From Roseiarcus sp036488815 (GTDB lineage Bacteria; Pseudomonadota; Alphaproteobacteria; Rhizobiales; Beijerinckiaceae): a DNA stretch of 64,000 nt. Below the pieces are notes generated by a model, which worked only from the letters and a program-made list of their open reading frames with translations, had not been told where the DNA came from and searched no databases. How positions within the stretch are numbered: the stretch's first letter is position 1; every line of letters begins with the position of its first letter. The DNA lies in the NCBI GenBank assembly GCA_036488815.1, contig DASXGX010000141.1, forward strand, positions 39,345 to 103,344, in the 5' to 3' direction. Shown one piece after another: positions 52,129-60,845 of the stretch. Both the position numbers and the translations under genes were made by a program.

Positions 52129-52791
52129 ATGGATCGCGTACCGCAGATTAGCGAAGAGGAGCCGCGCGGCTTAAGCGTCGTCGAAAGCGAGCGCGAAGTC
52201 TTTATAGCGCCCTCTCCAAGCGCGCTCGGCGGCCCGTTTGTCTTTGGTGTGCTCTCTGAGTTGGATTTCAGCTTGGCGCGTTCATCGATGATCGACGTCG
52301 ATGCAGAATTTGACTATGATGATTGGATCGATTTGCGGATGGGGGCGGAGGTCGGTCTGTCCTGGGCGGGCGCGGACACGGTGCGAACGCCGGTTTCGGC
52401 GTCGTCCTTCCTTCGCTGGTGCCAGCTCAGTGGCCAGACGCCGAGCGAGCCCTCGCTCGACGCCTTCGCGGCGATCGCCTGGACGCTGGAAAACAGGGGC
52501 GAAATCGCAGTTTTCGCATGCGTCAGCGAAGAGGACTTCTCATATTTCCAACACGCGATCTCGGCGTTCGCCGAAGCCCGCGACTTCGCGCGATGGAGCG
52601 AATTGCGCGACGAAGCGCGCCTGCTCGCCCAGCGTGAAGGCAAACGCGTCGAGGAGATGCCGATCGTCGTCGCCGATTTCGAAGCATGGCGCGCTTGCGT
52701 GGGAGAATGGAGCGGGGAGCACGCGCTCGACGCCTACGCGCGTTTGCGGCTCGAGCAACTGACTACGGCGGACGGCGACGGGGTTCATTAG
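52129..52791 (+). CDS. Hypothetical acidic protein
   Basis: A 220-residue soluble acidic protein I do not recognise. It begins MDRVPQISEEEPRGLSVVES, has an acidic middle (DVDAEFDYDDWIDL), then alternating strands and helices (EIAVFACVSEEDFSYFQHAI). An AGGA site lies eight bases before the ATG at 52129; a GTG at 52111 is a longer alternative. It is divergent from the c-di-GMP gene and 105 bases ahead of the FeeM-like gene in the same direction. Confidence 0.65.
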   Translation: MDRVPQISEEEPRGLSVVESEREVFIAPSPSALGGPFVFGVLSELDFSLARSSMIDVDAEFDYDDWIDLRMGAEVGLSWAGADTVRTPVSASSFLRWCQLSGQTPSEPSLDAFAAIAWTLENRGEIAVFACVSEEDFSYFQHAISAFAEARDFARWSELRDEARLLAQREGKRVEEMPIVVADFEAWRACVGEWSGEHALDAYARLRLEQLTTADGDGVH

Positions 52792-52845
52792 CGTAAACAT
52801 AATTAACTAAGATTCATAAACATTGAACGAAATGCTTTACACCCG

Positions 52846-52861
52846 TTAACTCATCGCTAAC
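52846..52861. promoter_or_regulatory. Possible CtrA-like site upstream of the FeeM-like gene
   Basis: TTAA-CTCATCG-CTAAC differs by one base from TTAA-N7-TTAAC. It lies in an AT-rich 105-base spacer with several more TTAA/GTTAA motifs, 36 bases before the start codon. Confidence 0.35.
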
Positions 52862-52896
52862 CTTACCGCATCGTTAAGATCGAGCGGAGGGTAAAG

Positions 52897-53640
52897 ATGG
52901 GTGCGGCGGTTGCAGAGTCAGGCTCCCACTTTTCGGATAAAATTCTCCAATTCCTGGAACGCGTTGAGCATCGCGCCGCCACAACCCCGGAGGAGAAAGA
53001 GGCCGCCTATCGGTTGCGCTACGACGCCTACATCCGCAACGAACTGATTGATCCGCGCGAAGACGGGCGCCTGCACGACAAGTATGACGACGCTCCCAAC
53101 TCCTGGATCGTTTCCACCCACATCGACGGTGAGATGGTCGCTACCGTACGGGTCAGCGTCGCTGTCGGCGGGGATGGCGTCCTGCCGTCGCATGGCGTTT
53201 TCTCCGACATCATCTCGCCGCGCCTGCGCGCGGGCCACACGATCGCGGACTTCACACGGGCGGCCGCCCGCCTCGAGGCGTCGAAGCGGTTTCCGGAATT
53301 GCCTTATCTCGCCTTGCGACCCGGGTTTATGGCGCTCGCCCATTTCGACGCCGATTTCGCGATTGCCACTCCTCGGGCCGATCACGCGGCCTTCTATCGG
53401 CGCGTCTTTCGATTCACCCCATGGAGCGAGGAACGCGCCTATCCGAACGTCGCCCCCAAGATCATGTGCCTGGGAATGGAATATCACGCCGTCCGCGATG
53501 GCGTCGAAGCGCGCTACCCCTTTTTCCGCTCGACCCAGGACGAACGCGAGGCGCTGTTCGGCCGGCGTGCGGCGACGGAGCAACCTCGACACGCGATGGT
53601 AGGACGGCGCCCCGATCTGAAGGTTCACGCCAGCGCGTAA
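52897..53640 (+). CDS. FeeM-like N-acyl amino acid synthase family protein
   Basis: A 247-residue protein of the GNAT/acyl-homoserine-lactone-synthase-like superfamily. The diagnostic stretch is EKEAAYRLRYDAYIRNELID, then DDAPNSWIVSTHIDGEMVAT and VRVSVA, the core of the FeeM catalytic domain. FeeM joins a fatty acyl group from acyl carrier protein to tyrosine, giving N-acyl amino acids. Later conserved parts are IADFTRAAARLEASKRFPEL and DHAAFYRRVF. A GGAGG site precedes the ATG. Neither an FeeL-type acyl carrier protein nor a LuxR regulator is adjacent. Product and role are unproven. Confidence 0.75.
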   Translation: MGAAVAESGSHFSDKILQFLERVEHRAATTPEEKEAAYRLRYDAYIRNELIDPREDGRLHDKYDDAPNSWIVSTHIDGEMVATVRVSVAVGGDGVLPSHGVFSDIISPRLRAGHTIADFTRAAARLEASKRFPELPYLALRPGFMALAHFDADFAIATPRADHAAFYRRVFRFTPWSEERAYPNVAPKIMCLGMEYHAVRDGVEARYPFFRSTQDEREALFGRRAATEQPRHAMVGRRPDLKVHASA

Positions 53641-53861
53641 CGCTGGCCTGATGCGCGGATGCGAGCGTTGAGGGATCGCGGGCCAGCATAAACGATCGGA
53701 TCCGCGCGTCTTCACTAAGGATTGATCGCGCCCGCGGGGTAATATCTCCAAAACTCTTCTTCTTTATGCCAGAGAGGTCGGCGGCTCATCACCGTCGACC
53801 TCGCCACGCGTGCGAGGCGCCGAATTGAGCGGGAGTGGCGACGCAGAGGGTGAGTTTCGCA

Positions 53862-55076
53862 ATGGGAGTGCGTGGATACGTCGGGATCGTTGCGATCCTC
53901 GCGGCGGGGGCTGCCGCGGCGAGCTATGCCCCGGACAGCGTAGATAAGCTGTTTCCTCCCGCTTCTGGTCTCGCCCACCGCCTCCATGACGCGGTTTTCG
54001 GCCGAAAGTCGCAGCCGGCTCCTGCCCCCGCCCCCCAAGCAAATTCAGGAAGGCCCGCGGCGCTCGTGTCCGTGGCCGTCGCCAAGCGACAGGATTATCC
54101 CGTCACGATCGAGAGCCTCGGCCAGGCGCAGGCCTACAACACCGTGACAGTACGGACCCGCGTCGATGGCGAGGTGCAGAAAATCGCCTTCGATGAAGGC
54201 CAAATTGTGAAGGCTGGCGACCTCATCGCCCAGATCGACCCGCGGCCATTCCAGGCGACGCTCGATCAGGCCAAGGCGAAGCAGGCGCAGGACCAGGCGA
54301 CCCTCGCCAACGCCAAGCTCGATCTGCAGCGCTATTCCACCCTCGCCAAGCAAAACTTCGCCACCCAGCAGCAACTCGACACGCAGAGCGCGCTGGTGTC
54401 GCAGTTGATCGCCCAGACGGCCGCCGACGCGGCGGCGATCGACTCGGCGCAGGTGCAGCTCGACTACACCAGGATTACGGCGCCGCTCACCGGCCGGACA
54501 GGCTTCCGCCTCGTCGACCAGGGCAACATCGTCAACGCCTCCCAGCAGACCGGCATCGTCACCATCGCCCAATTGCAGCCGATCGCGGTCGTCTTCACCG
54601 CGCCGCAGGACGACCTCCCGCGCATCAATGCGGCCATGGCGCACGGCGAACCCAAAGTGGAAGTCAGAACCTCGGACGGCGCGAAGCTGCTCGCCACGGG
54701 CAAGCTGATCGTGGTTGACAACCAGGTCGACCTCGCCAGCGGCTCGATCCGGCTCAAGGCCGAGTTTGAAAACACCGACAACGCGCTCTGGCCGGGCCTC
54801 GCGGTCGCGACCAGCCTCACTGTCGACGTCGACAAGGACGCGTTGGTTGTGCCGACGGTCGCCATCCAGCACGGCCCGCAAGGCTTGTTCGTCTATGTCG
54901 TCGACGATCAGAACCGCGCGGCGATGCGGCCGGTCACGATCGCGCACCAGGACGTCAATCAGGCGGTGATCGAAAAGGGCGCGCATGAGGGCGACCGCGT
55001 CGTCACGACCGGCGCCTATGTGCTTCAGCCGGGCGACCGCGTCTCGATCGACGCGAACGCCAGCTCGGGGAGCTGA
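53862..55076 (+). CDS. RND efflux pump periplasmic adaptor (MdtA-like)
   Basis: A 404-residue membrane-fusion protein. An N-terminal hydrophobic anchor (YVGIVAILAAGAAAASYA) is followed by the barrel-sandwich and helical-hairpin region (TVRTRVDGEVQKIAFDEGQI, LANAKLDLQRYSTLAKQNFA) and the RND beta-barrel (PLTGRTGFRLVDQGNIV). It links the inner-membrane pump to an outer-membrane channel. The ATG at 53862 has a GAGGGTGAG site; the GTG at 53835 is less likely. It overlaps nothing and sits four bases before the pump gene, a clear operon. Confidence 0.93.
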   Translation: MGVRGYVGIVAILAAGAAAASYAPDSVDKLFPPASGLAHRLHDAVFGRKSQPAPAPAPQANSGRPAALVSVAVAKRQDYPVTIESLGQAQAYNTVTVRTRVDGEVQKIAFDEGQIVKAGDLIAQIDPRPFQATLDQAKAKQAQDQATLANAKLDLQRYSTLAKQNFATQQQLDTQSALVSQLIAQTAADAAAIDSAQVQLDYTRITAPLTGRTGFRLVDQGNIVNASQQTGIVTIAQLQPIAVVFTAPQDDLPRINAAMAHGEPKVEVRTSDGAKLLATGKLIVVDNQVDLASGSIRLKAEFENTDNALWPGLAVATSLTVDVDKDALVVPTVAIQHGPQGLFVYVVDDQNRAAMRPVTIAHQDVNQAVIEKGAHEGDRVVTTGAYVLQPGDRVSIDANASSGS

Positions 55077-55080
55077 GCCG

Positions 55081-58000
55081 ATGAACGGCGGCATCTCCAC
55101 TCCGTTCATTAAATTTCCGGTCGCCACCACGCTGATCATGGTGGCGATTTTGCTGGCCGGCGCAGTCGCCTACCCGCTGCTGCCGGTCGCTCCGCTGCCG
55201 CAGATCGACTTTCCCACGATCACGGTCAGCGCCCAGCTTCCCGGCGCTTCGCCCGACACAATGGCTTCCTCCGTCGCCCAGCCGCTGGAGCGCCAGTTCG
55301 CGCAAATTCCCGGCGTCTCGCAGATGACGTCGTCGAGCTCGCTCGGCGCCACCGCGATCAGCGTGCAATTCGACCTCGACCGCAACATCGACGCGGCGGC
55401 CAACGACATCCAGGGGGCCATCAACGCGGCGGCGGGGCAATTGCCAAAGAATCTGCCGAGCCCGCCGACCTATCGCAAAGTCAATCCGTCCGATGCGCCG
55501 ATCCTCATCCTGTCGGTTCAGTCGGACGTCGAGCCGATCATCGACGTCGACGACGTCGCGGAAAATATCCTCGCCCAGCAGATCAGCCAGATTTCCGGCG
55601 TGTCGCTGGTGCGGGTCGGCGGTCAGGTAACGCCCGCGATCCGCATCCAGATCGATCCAGCCAAGCTGGTCGAGAAGAATCTGCAACTCGAGGACGTGCG
55701 CGCGCAAATCGGCATCGCAACCACCGACAGTCCCAAGGGGTCGGTGCAAGGCGAAAAGCAAGCCTACACGATCTTCGACAACGATCAGCTCACCAAAGCC
55801 GCAGAGTGGAACAACGTCATCGTCGCCTACCGGAACGGCGCGCCAGTCCGTGTGCGCGACATCGGCAAGGCGGTGGCTGGGCCGACCGACACCACGCAGG
55901 CGGCATGGGGTAACGGTAAACGCGACGTCTTCCTGGTCGTCTTCAAGCAGCCGGGCGTCAACGTCATCAAGACGGTCGAGAAGATCAAGCAGACGATGGT
56001 GCATCTGGAGGCGGCGATCCCCTCCAACATCCACGTCGGCATTCTCTCGGACCGCACGACGACCATCCGCGCGGCGGTCAACGACGTTCAGTTCACCCTG
56101 ATCCTGACCATCGCGCTGGTCGTGATGGTGATCTTTGTCTTCCTGCGTAACGCCTGGGCGACATTCATCCCGAGCGTGACCGTGCCGCTTGCGCTGCTTG
56201 GGGCCTGCGCCCTGATGTGGGGGGCGAGCTACAGCCTCGACAATCTTTCGCTGATGGCCCTGACGATCGCCGTCGGCTTCGTCGTCGATGACGCGATCGT
56301 CATGCTCGAGAACATCACGCGTCACATCGAGGAGGGCATGAAGCCCTACCAGGCCGCCCTCAAGGGCGCCGGCGAGATCGGCTTCACCATCATTTCGATC
56401 TCGCTTTCGCTAATCGCGGTGCTTATTCCGCTGCTGCTGATGAGCGGCATCATCGGGCGCTTGTTCCGCGAGTTCGCGGTCACTTTGGCGATGACCATCG
56501 TCGTTTCGGCTTTCGTGTCGCTGACGTTGACGCCAATGATGGCGTCGCGTTTCCTCAAGGAGCATGGGCAGCAGAAGCATGGCCGCCTCTACATGCTCAG
56601 CGAGCGCGGCTTCGATGCGATGGCGAACGGCTATGAGCGCGGGCTTGATTTCGTGCTGCGCCATCGTTTCGCGACGTTGCTGGTCTTCATCGGCACCCTC
56701 TGCCTGACCGGCTACCTCTTCGTCATCATTCCCAAGGGCTTCTTCCCGCAACAGGACACCGGCATCCTGTACGGCACGTCTGAGGCGGCGCAGGACATTT
56801 CCTTCGCCGAGATGGTGAAGAAGCAGGAGCAGCTCGGCGCGATCGTCCAGGCCGATCCCGATGTCGCCACCGTGGCGATGGGGCTCGGCGCAGGGGTCGG
56901 CAGCGCCTCACAGAACAGCGGCCGCATGTTCATTACGCTCAAGCCGCGTGAAGAGCGCAAAGCCGACGTGTTCCAGATCATCGCGCGCCTCCGTCCGAAG
57001 CTCGCCAAGGTCCCGGGCGCGCGACTCTATCTTCAGGCCTCGCAGGACGTGACGGTCGGCGCGCGCGCGGCGCGCACGCAGTTCCAATACACCATCCAGG
57101 ACGCCAATCTGGACCAGCTCAATACCTGGGCCCCGAGGATTCTCGACAAGCTGAAGAGCCTACCGCAACTGCGCGACGTCGCGACGGATCAACAGGTCGC
57201 AGGCACGACGCTCACCATCAAGATCGACCGCGACATGGCCTCGCGCTTCGGCATCCAGCCGCAGCTCATCGACGACACGCTGTACGACGCTTTCGGTCAG
57301 CGCCAGGTCGCGCAGTATTTCACACAGATCAACACCTACGACGTGATCGAGGAAATCCTGCCCTCGCTGCAGGCAGACCCGGCGAGCCTCGGTAAGATCT
57401 ACATCCGCGCGCCCTCGACCGGGCAGATGGTGCCATTGAGCGCATTCGCGAAGTGGACCACGAATCCGGTCACCCCGCTTTCGATCAGCCATCAGGGTCA
57501 GTTCCCGGCGATCACCATCAGCTTCAATCTGGCAACGGGCGTCGCGCTCGGTCAGGCGACGGCGGCGATCCAGCAGGCGGAGAGGGACCTTCGCCTGCCC
57601 GCGTCCGTGACGACCACGTTCCAGGGCAACGCCCAGGCCTTCCAGGATTCGCTGTCGACCGTGCCGCTTCTGATTCTGGCGGCGCTCGTGACGGTCTATC
57701 TGATCCTCGGCGTGCTCTACGAAAGCTTCATCCATCCGCTGACGATTCTGTCGACCCTGCCCTCCGCTGGCATCGGCGCGCTCGGCACCTTGATGCTGTT
57801 CGGCTACGAATTCAGCCTGATCGCCCTCATCGGCCTGATCCTGCTGATCGGCATCGTCAAGAAGAACGGCATCATGATGGTCGACTTCGCGATCGCCGCG
57901 GAACGCGACGAACATCTGACGACCGAGCAATCGATCCGCAAGGCGGCGCTGATGCGCTTCCGCCCGATCATGATGACCACCATGGCGGCGATGCTCGGCG

Positions 58001-58248
58001 GCGTGCCGCTCATGCTCGGCCAAGGGACGGGCGCGGAGCTGCGCCAGCCGCTGGGCTACACGATGGTCGGCGGTCTAATCGTCAGCCAGGCGCTGACCCT
58101 GTTCACGACGCCGGTCATCTATCTCTACCTCGACCGCCTCTCGCAGTGGCTCTCCGGCGCCAGAAAGCCGGCGCGCGCTCATGCACGCCAGCAGACGCAT
58201 GCCGACCTTCCCGAACTCCAGGACGCCCAACCGAGCGCCGCCGAGTAG
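55081..58248 (+). CDS. RND multidrug efflux transporter (MdtB/MdtC-like permease)
   Basis: A 1055-residue HAE1-family pump of the inner membrane, driven by proton flow. Twelve helices include TM4 with the proton-relay pair in GFVVDDAIVMLENI, and two large periplasmic loops separate TM1/TM2 and TM7/TM8. FIKFPVATTLIMVAILLAG and PLPQIDFPTITVSAQLPGAS are family hallmarks. A GGGGAG site precedes the ATG at 55081. There is no TolC-type channel gene in the window, so it must use one encoded elsewhere. Substrate is unknown. A longer in-frame ORF to 54985 is spurious. Confidence 0.95.
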   Translation: MNGGISTPFIKFPVATTLIMVAILLAGAVAYPLLPVAPLPQIDFPTITVSAQLPGASPDTMASSVAQPLERQFAQIPGVSQMTSSSSLGATAISVQFDLDRNIDAAANDIQGAINAAAGQLPKNLPSPPTYRKVNPSDAPILILSVQSDVEPIIDVDDVAENILAQQISQISGVSLVRVGGQVTPAIRIQIDPAKLVEKNLQLEDVRAQIGIATTDSPKGSVQGEKQAYTIFDNDQLTKAAEWNNVIVAYRNGAPVRVRDIGKAVAGPTDTTQAAWGNGKRDVFLVVFKQPGVNVIKTVEKIKQTMVHLEAAIPSNIHVGILSDRTTTIRAAVNDVQFTLILTIALVVMVIFVFLRNAWATFIPSVTVPLALLGACALMWGASYSLDNLSLMALTIAVGFVVDDAIVMLENITRHIEEGMKPYQAALKGAGEIGFTIISISLSLIAVLIPLLLMSGIIGRLFREFAVTLAMTIVVSAFVSLTLTPMMASRFLKEHGQQKHGRLYMLSERGFDAMANGYERGLDFVLRHRFATLLVFIGTLCLTGYLFVIIPKGFFPQQDTGILYGTSEAAQDISFAEMVKKQEQLGAIVQADPDVATVAMGLGAGVGSASQNSGRMFITLKPREERKADVFQIIARLRPKLAKVPGARLYLQASQDVTVGARAARTQFQYTIQDANLDQLNTWAPRILDKLKSLPQLRDVATDQQVAGTTLTIKIDRDMASRFGIQPQLIDDTLYDAFGQRQVAQYFTQINTYDVIEEILPSLQADPASLGKIYIRAPSTGQMVPLSAFAKWTTNPVTPLSISHQGQFPAITISFNLATGVALGQATAAIQQAERDLRLPASVTTTFQGNAQAFQDSLSTVPLLILAALVTVYLILGVLYESFIHPLTILSTLPSAGIGALGTLMLFGYEFSLIALIGLILLIGIVKKNGIMMVDFAIAAERDEHLTTEQSIRKAALMRFRPIMMTTMAAMLGGVPLMLGQGTGAELRQPLGYTMVGGLIVSQALTLFTTPVIYLYLDRLSQWLSGARKPARAHARQQTHADLPELQDAQPSAAE

Positions 58249-58254
58249 CCAGCC

Positions 58255-59169
58255 TCAAGGCCACGCGGAGAAGGACGTCGCCTCGGGCGGCGGCGCGACG
58301 CGCGACGCCTTGCGATAGGCGCCGGGCGACATTCCAGAGCGCCGGCTGAAGAAGCGGCTGAAATAGGCGGGGTCGCGAAAGCCCAGGCTGTAGGCGATCT
58401 GCTCGATCGTCTGCGCCGTCTCGCGAAGGCGCATGCGCGCCTCGACGTGCAGCCGCTCGTGCACCAACTGCAGCGGCGCGCGAGCAAGCGCCTTGACGCA
58501 CGCCTCGTGCAGATGCGCGCGCGTGACGCCGAGCATATCGGCGAAATCGTCGAGGCCGAGATGGTCGCGATAGTGCAGTTCGACGAGCTGACGGAAACGC
58601 TGCGCCGTCGGCGCGCCGGCGCCGAGCGCGTCGGACGCGCGCGCGATGTCGCAAGCGCGCCAGAGATGCATCAGGACGAGGCCGAGATAGAGCGCCGTCA
58701 TCGCCGGTGCGCCCGGTCCGGGATCGCTCGATTCGCGGGCCAGCGCGACGAAAAGCGCGTCAATTTCCGCGAGGCGCTCGGCCACGCGCCCGGCGGGCGC
58801 CAGAAGGGTCCGATCGAGCAGCGGACGCAATTGCGTCGCCAGCGCATTGTCGCCGATGGTGCGCCACACCATGTCCTCGGTCGCGACGAAAGCGGCGCCC
58901 TCGCCGCCCGCTTCGAGGCGAAAGGCGCCGCCGGCGCCGAACGGCAGCCACAGCACCTGCGGCGGCGACACTTCGAGGCGGGGTCCCGCGGGAGCGACGT
59001 AAGCCGCCCGTCCTCGCTTGACGAAGAAGGCGCGAAAGCAGCGCGCCCCATCGAGCGTCGCGGTCGACCAGGTGCGGTCGGCCAGCGCGGCGTCGATGCG
59101 CGTCGCCACCAAAGCGGCGCGGTGCGGGTTCGCCTCGACCCGCGGCGCCTTCGGCTGTCGCTTGTTCAT
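58255..59169 (-). CDS. AraC family transcriptional regulator
   Basis: A 304-residue AraC regulator. The N-terminal cupin-like sensing half (PRLEVSPPQVLWLPFGAGG) is followed by a C-terminal double helix-turn-helix, VHERLHVEARMRLRETAQTI and IAYSLGFRDPAYFSRFFSRR, then SPGAYRK. The ATG at 59169 has a GAGGAG site. It is divergent from the aldehyde dehydrogenase gene and likely controls it and perhaps the ABC genes. A palindrome lies in the spacer. It converges with the RND pump gene with 6 bases between stops. Confidence 0.92.
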   Translation of the reverse strand: MNKRQPKAPRVEANPHRAALVATRIDAALADRTWSTATLDGARCFRAFFVKRGRAAYVAPAGPRLEVSPPQVLWLPFGAGGAFRLEAGGEGAAFVATEDMVWRTIGDNALATQLRPLLDRTLLAPAGRVAERLAEIDALFVALARESSDPGPGAPAMTALYLGLVLMHLWRACDIARASDALGAGAPTAQRFRQLVELHYRDHLGLDDFADMLGVTRAHLHEACVKALARAPLQLVHERLHVEARMRLRETAQTIEQIAYSLGFRDPAYFSRFFSRRSGMSPGAYRKASRVAPPPEATSFSAWP

Positions 59170-59212
59170 GGACTCCTCGGCTTGCCGAAAAAAGTACAAG
59201 ACAAATCGATAA

Positions 59213-59231
59213 TCGTCCATTGAAGGGACGA
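59213..59231. promoter_or_regulatory. Candidate operator between the AraC and aldehyde dehydrogenase genes
   Basis: TCGTCC-ATTGAAG-GGACGA is a perfect 6-base inverted repeat with a 7-base centre, located 44 bases before the regulator start and about 90 bases before the dehydrogenase start. The flanks are AT-rich, as expected for a divergent promoter region. Confidence 0.45.
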
Positions 59232-59320
59232 CAGCGTCGGCGCTTATTGGGCGGGCGCTGATGCGCAATAACGAGTACCGGGCCGGCACACGCAACCGGC
59301 TTCGCGACAGGGAGGCGTTT

Positions 59321-60775
59321 TTGACCGACGTTGCGCTTCTCGTGCGCGATCGGGACGTGCCCGCCTCCACCGGCCTCGTTTTCGAGCGCCGCAACCCGAT
59401 CACCGGCGACGTCGCCGCGCGCGCCGCCGCCGCGAGCGTCGAGGACGCCAACGCGGCCGCAGCGGCCGCCGCCGCCGCCTTCCCCGCCTGGTCGAGCCTC
59501 GGCCCCGGCGAGCGCCGGGCGCGCCTCTCGGCCGCAGCGGATGAGCTGGAGCGACGCGGCGGCGACTTCACCGTGGCGATGGCCGAGGAGACCGGCGCGA
59601 CCGAGGCCTGGAGCCGCTTCAACATTTCGCTCGCGGCGGCGATGCTCCGCGAAGCCGCCGCGCTGTCGACCCAGATCGCCGGCCAGATCATTCCTTCCGA
59701 CAAGCCCGGCATGACCGCGATGGCGCTGCGCCAGCCGGTCGGCGTGGTGCTCGGCCTCGCGCCATGGAACGCCCCGGTCATTCTCGGCGTGCGCGCCCTC
59801 GCCGCGCCACTGGCCTGCGGCAACACCGTGGTTCTCAAAGGCTCCGAGATTTGTCCGCGCACCCACCGGCTGATCGGCGAGGTGTTCCGCGACGCCGCGC
59901 TGGGCGAAGGCGTCGTCAATGTCGTGAGCAACGCGCCGGCCGACGCTTCGCGCGTCGTCGAGGCGCTGATCGCCCATCCGACAGTGCGCCGCGTCAACTT
60001 CACCGGCTCGACCCGCGCCGGCCGGCAGGTCGCGGAACTCGCGGCGCGCCATCTCAAGCCTGCCTTGCTGGAGCTCGGCGGCAAGGCGCCCCTTCTGGTG
60101 CTCGACGACGCCGACATCGACGAGGCTGTTGCGGCGGCCGCCTTCGGCGCCTTCATGAACCAGGGCCAGATCTGCATGTCGACCGAGCGCCTGATCGTCG
60201 ACGAGCGGGTCGCGGACGAGTTCGCCGCCAAGCTCGCGGCCAAGGCGGCGACGCTGATCGCGGGCGATCCCCGCAAGGCGAAGACGCCGCTCGGCGCGGT
60301 GATCGGCTTCGAGGCGGTCGAGCGCATCGGCGCCCTGGTGCGCGACGCGGTCTCCAAGGGCGCGCGCGCCATCGCCGGGGGCGGAGGCGCCAATGGCGTA
60401 CTGATGGACGCCGTGGTGCTCGATCATGTGACGCCGGCGATGCGCATCTATAGAGAGGAATCCTTCGGGCCGGTCGCCGCCATCATTCGCGTCGGCGATG
60501 CGGAGGAGGCGGTGCGGGTGGCCAACGACAGCGAATACGGTCTCTCCTCGGCGGTGTTCGGCCGCGACCTCAACCGCGCCCTCGCCGTCGCCCGCCGGAT
60601 CGAATCCGGCATCTGCCACATCAACGGCCCGACCGTGCACGACGAGGCGCAGATGCCGTTTGGCGGCGTCAAGGCTTCCGGCTACGGCCGTTTTGGCGGC
60701 GCCGCCGCCATCCACGAATTCACCGAGCTGCGCTGGATCACCATCAGCACGGGCAAAGGCCGCTATCCGATTTGA
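59321..60775 (+). CDS. Aldehyde dehydrogenase, vanillin/salicylaldehyde-type
   Basis: A 484-residue NAD(P)-dependent aldehyde dehydrogenase. The cofactor region has VVLGLAPWNAPV, and FTGSTRAGR is the nucleotide-binding loop. The catalytic general base is the Glu in LLELGGKAPL, and the nucleophile is the Cys in NQGQICMSTER. EESFGPVAAI and NGPTVHDEAQMPFGGVKASG are close to the vanillin and salicylaldehyde dehydrogenase (benzaldehyde-type) subgroup. A TTG start at 59321, with GGGAGG upstream, gives the family length; the ATG at 59261 would add 20 untypical residues. It lies 70 bases before the ABC cassette. Confidence 0.9.
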   Translation: MTDVALLVRDRDVPASTGLVFERRNPITGDVAARAAAASVEDANAAAAAAAAAFPAWSSLGPGERRARLSAAADELERRGGDFTVAMAEETGATEAWSRFNISLAAAMLREAAALSTQIAGQIIPSDKPGMTAMALRQPVGVVLGLAPWNAPVILGVRALAAPLACGNTVVLKGSEICPRTHRLIGEVFRDAALGEGVVNVVSNAPADASRVVEALIAHPTVRRVNFTGSTRAGRQVAELAARHLKPALLELGGKAPLLVLDDADIDEAVAAAAFGAFMNQGQICMSTERLIVDERVADEFAAKLAAKAATLIAGDPRKAKTPLGAVIGFEAVERIGALVRDAVSKGARAIAGGGGANGVLMDAVVLDHVTPAMRIYREESFGPVAAIIRVGDAEEAVRVANDSEYGLSSAVFGRDLNRALAVARRIESGICHINGPTVHDEAQMPFGGVKASGYGRFGGAAAIHEFTELRWITISTGKGRYPI

Positions 60776-60845
60776 ACGCGCTCCGCAGAGCGCGACATCA
60801 AAGCCGGCCTCGTCATGAGCCGGCGTCGAAAGGGAGGTAAGCTCA

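Noticed and set aside
53642..53687. Terminator after the FeeM-like gene from GCTGGCC...GGCCAGC
   Set aside because: The 7-base arms are separated by 32 bases and no T-run follows, so a stable terminator is unlikely.
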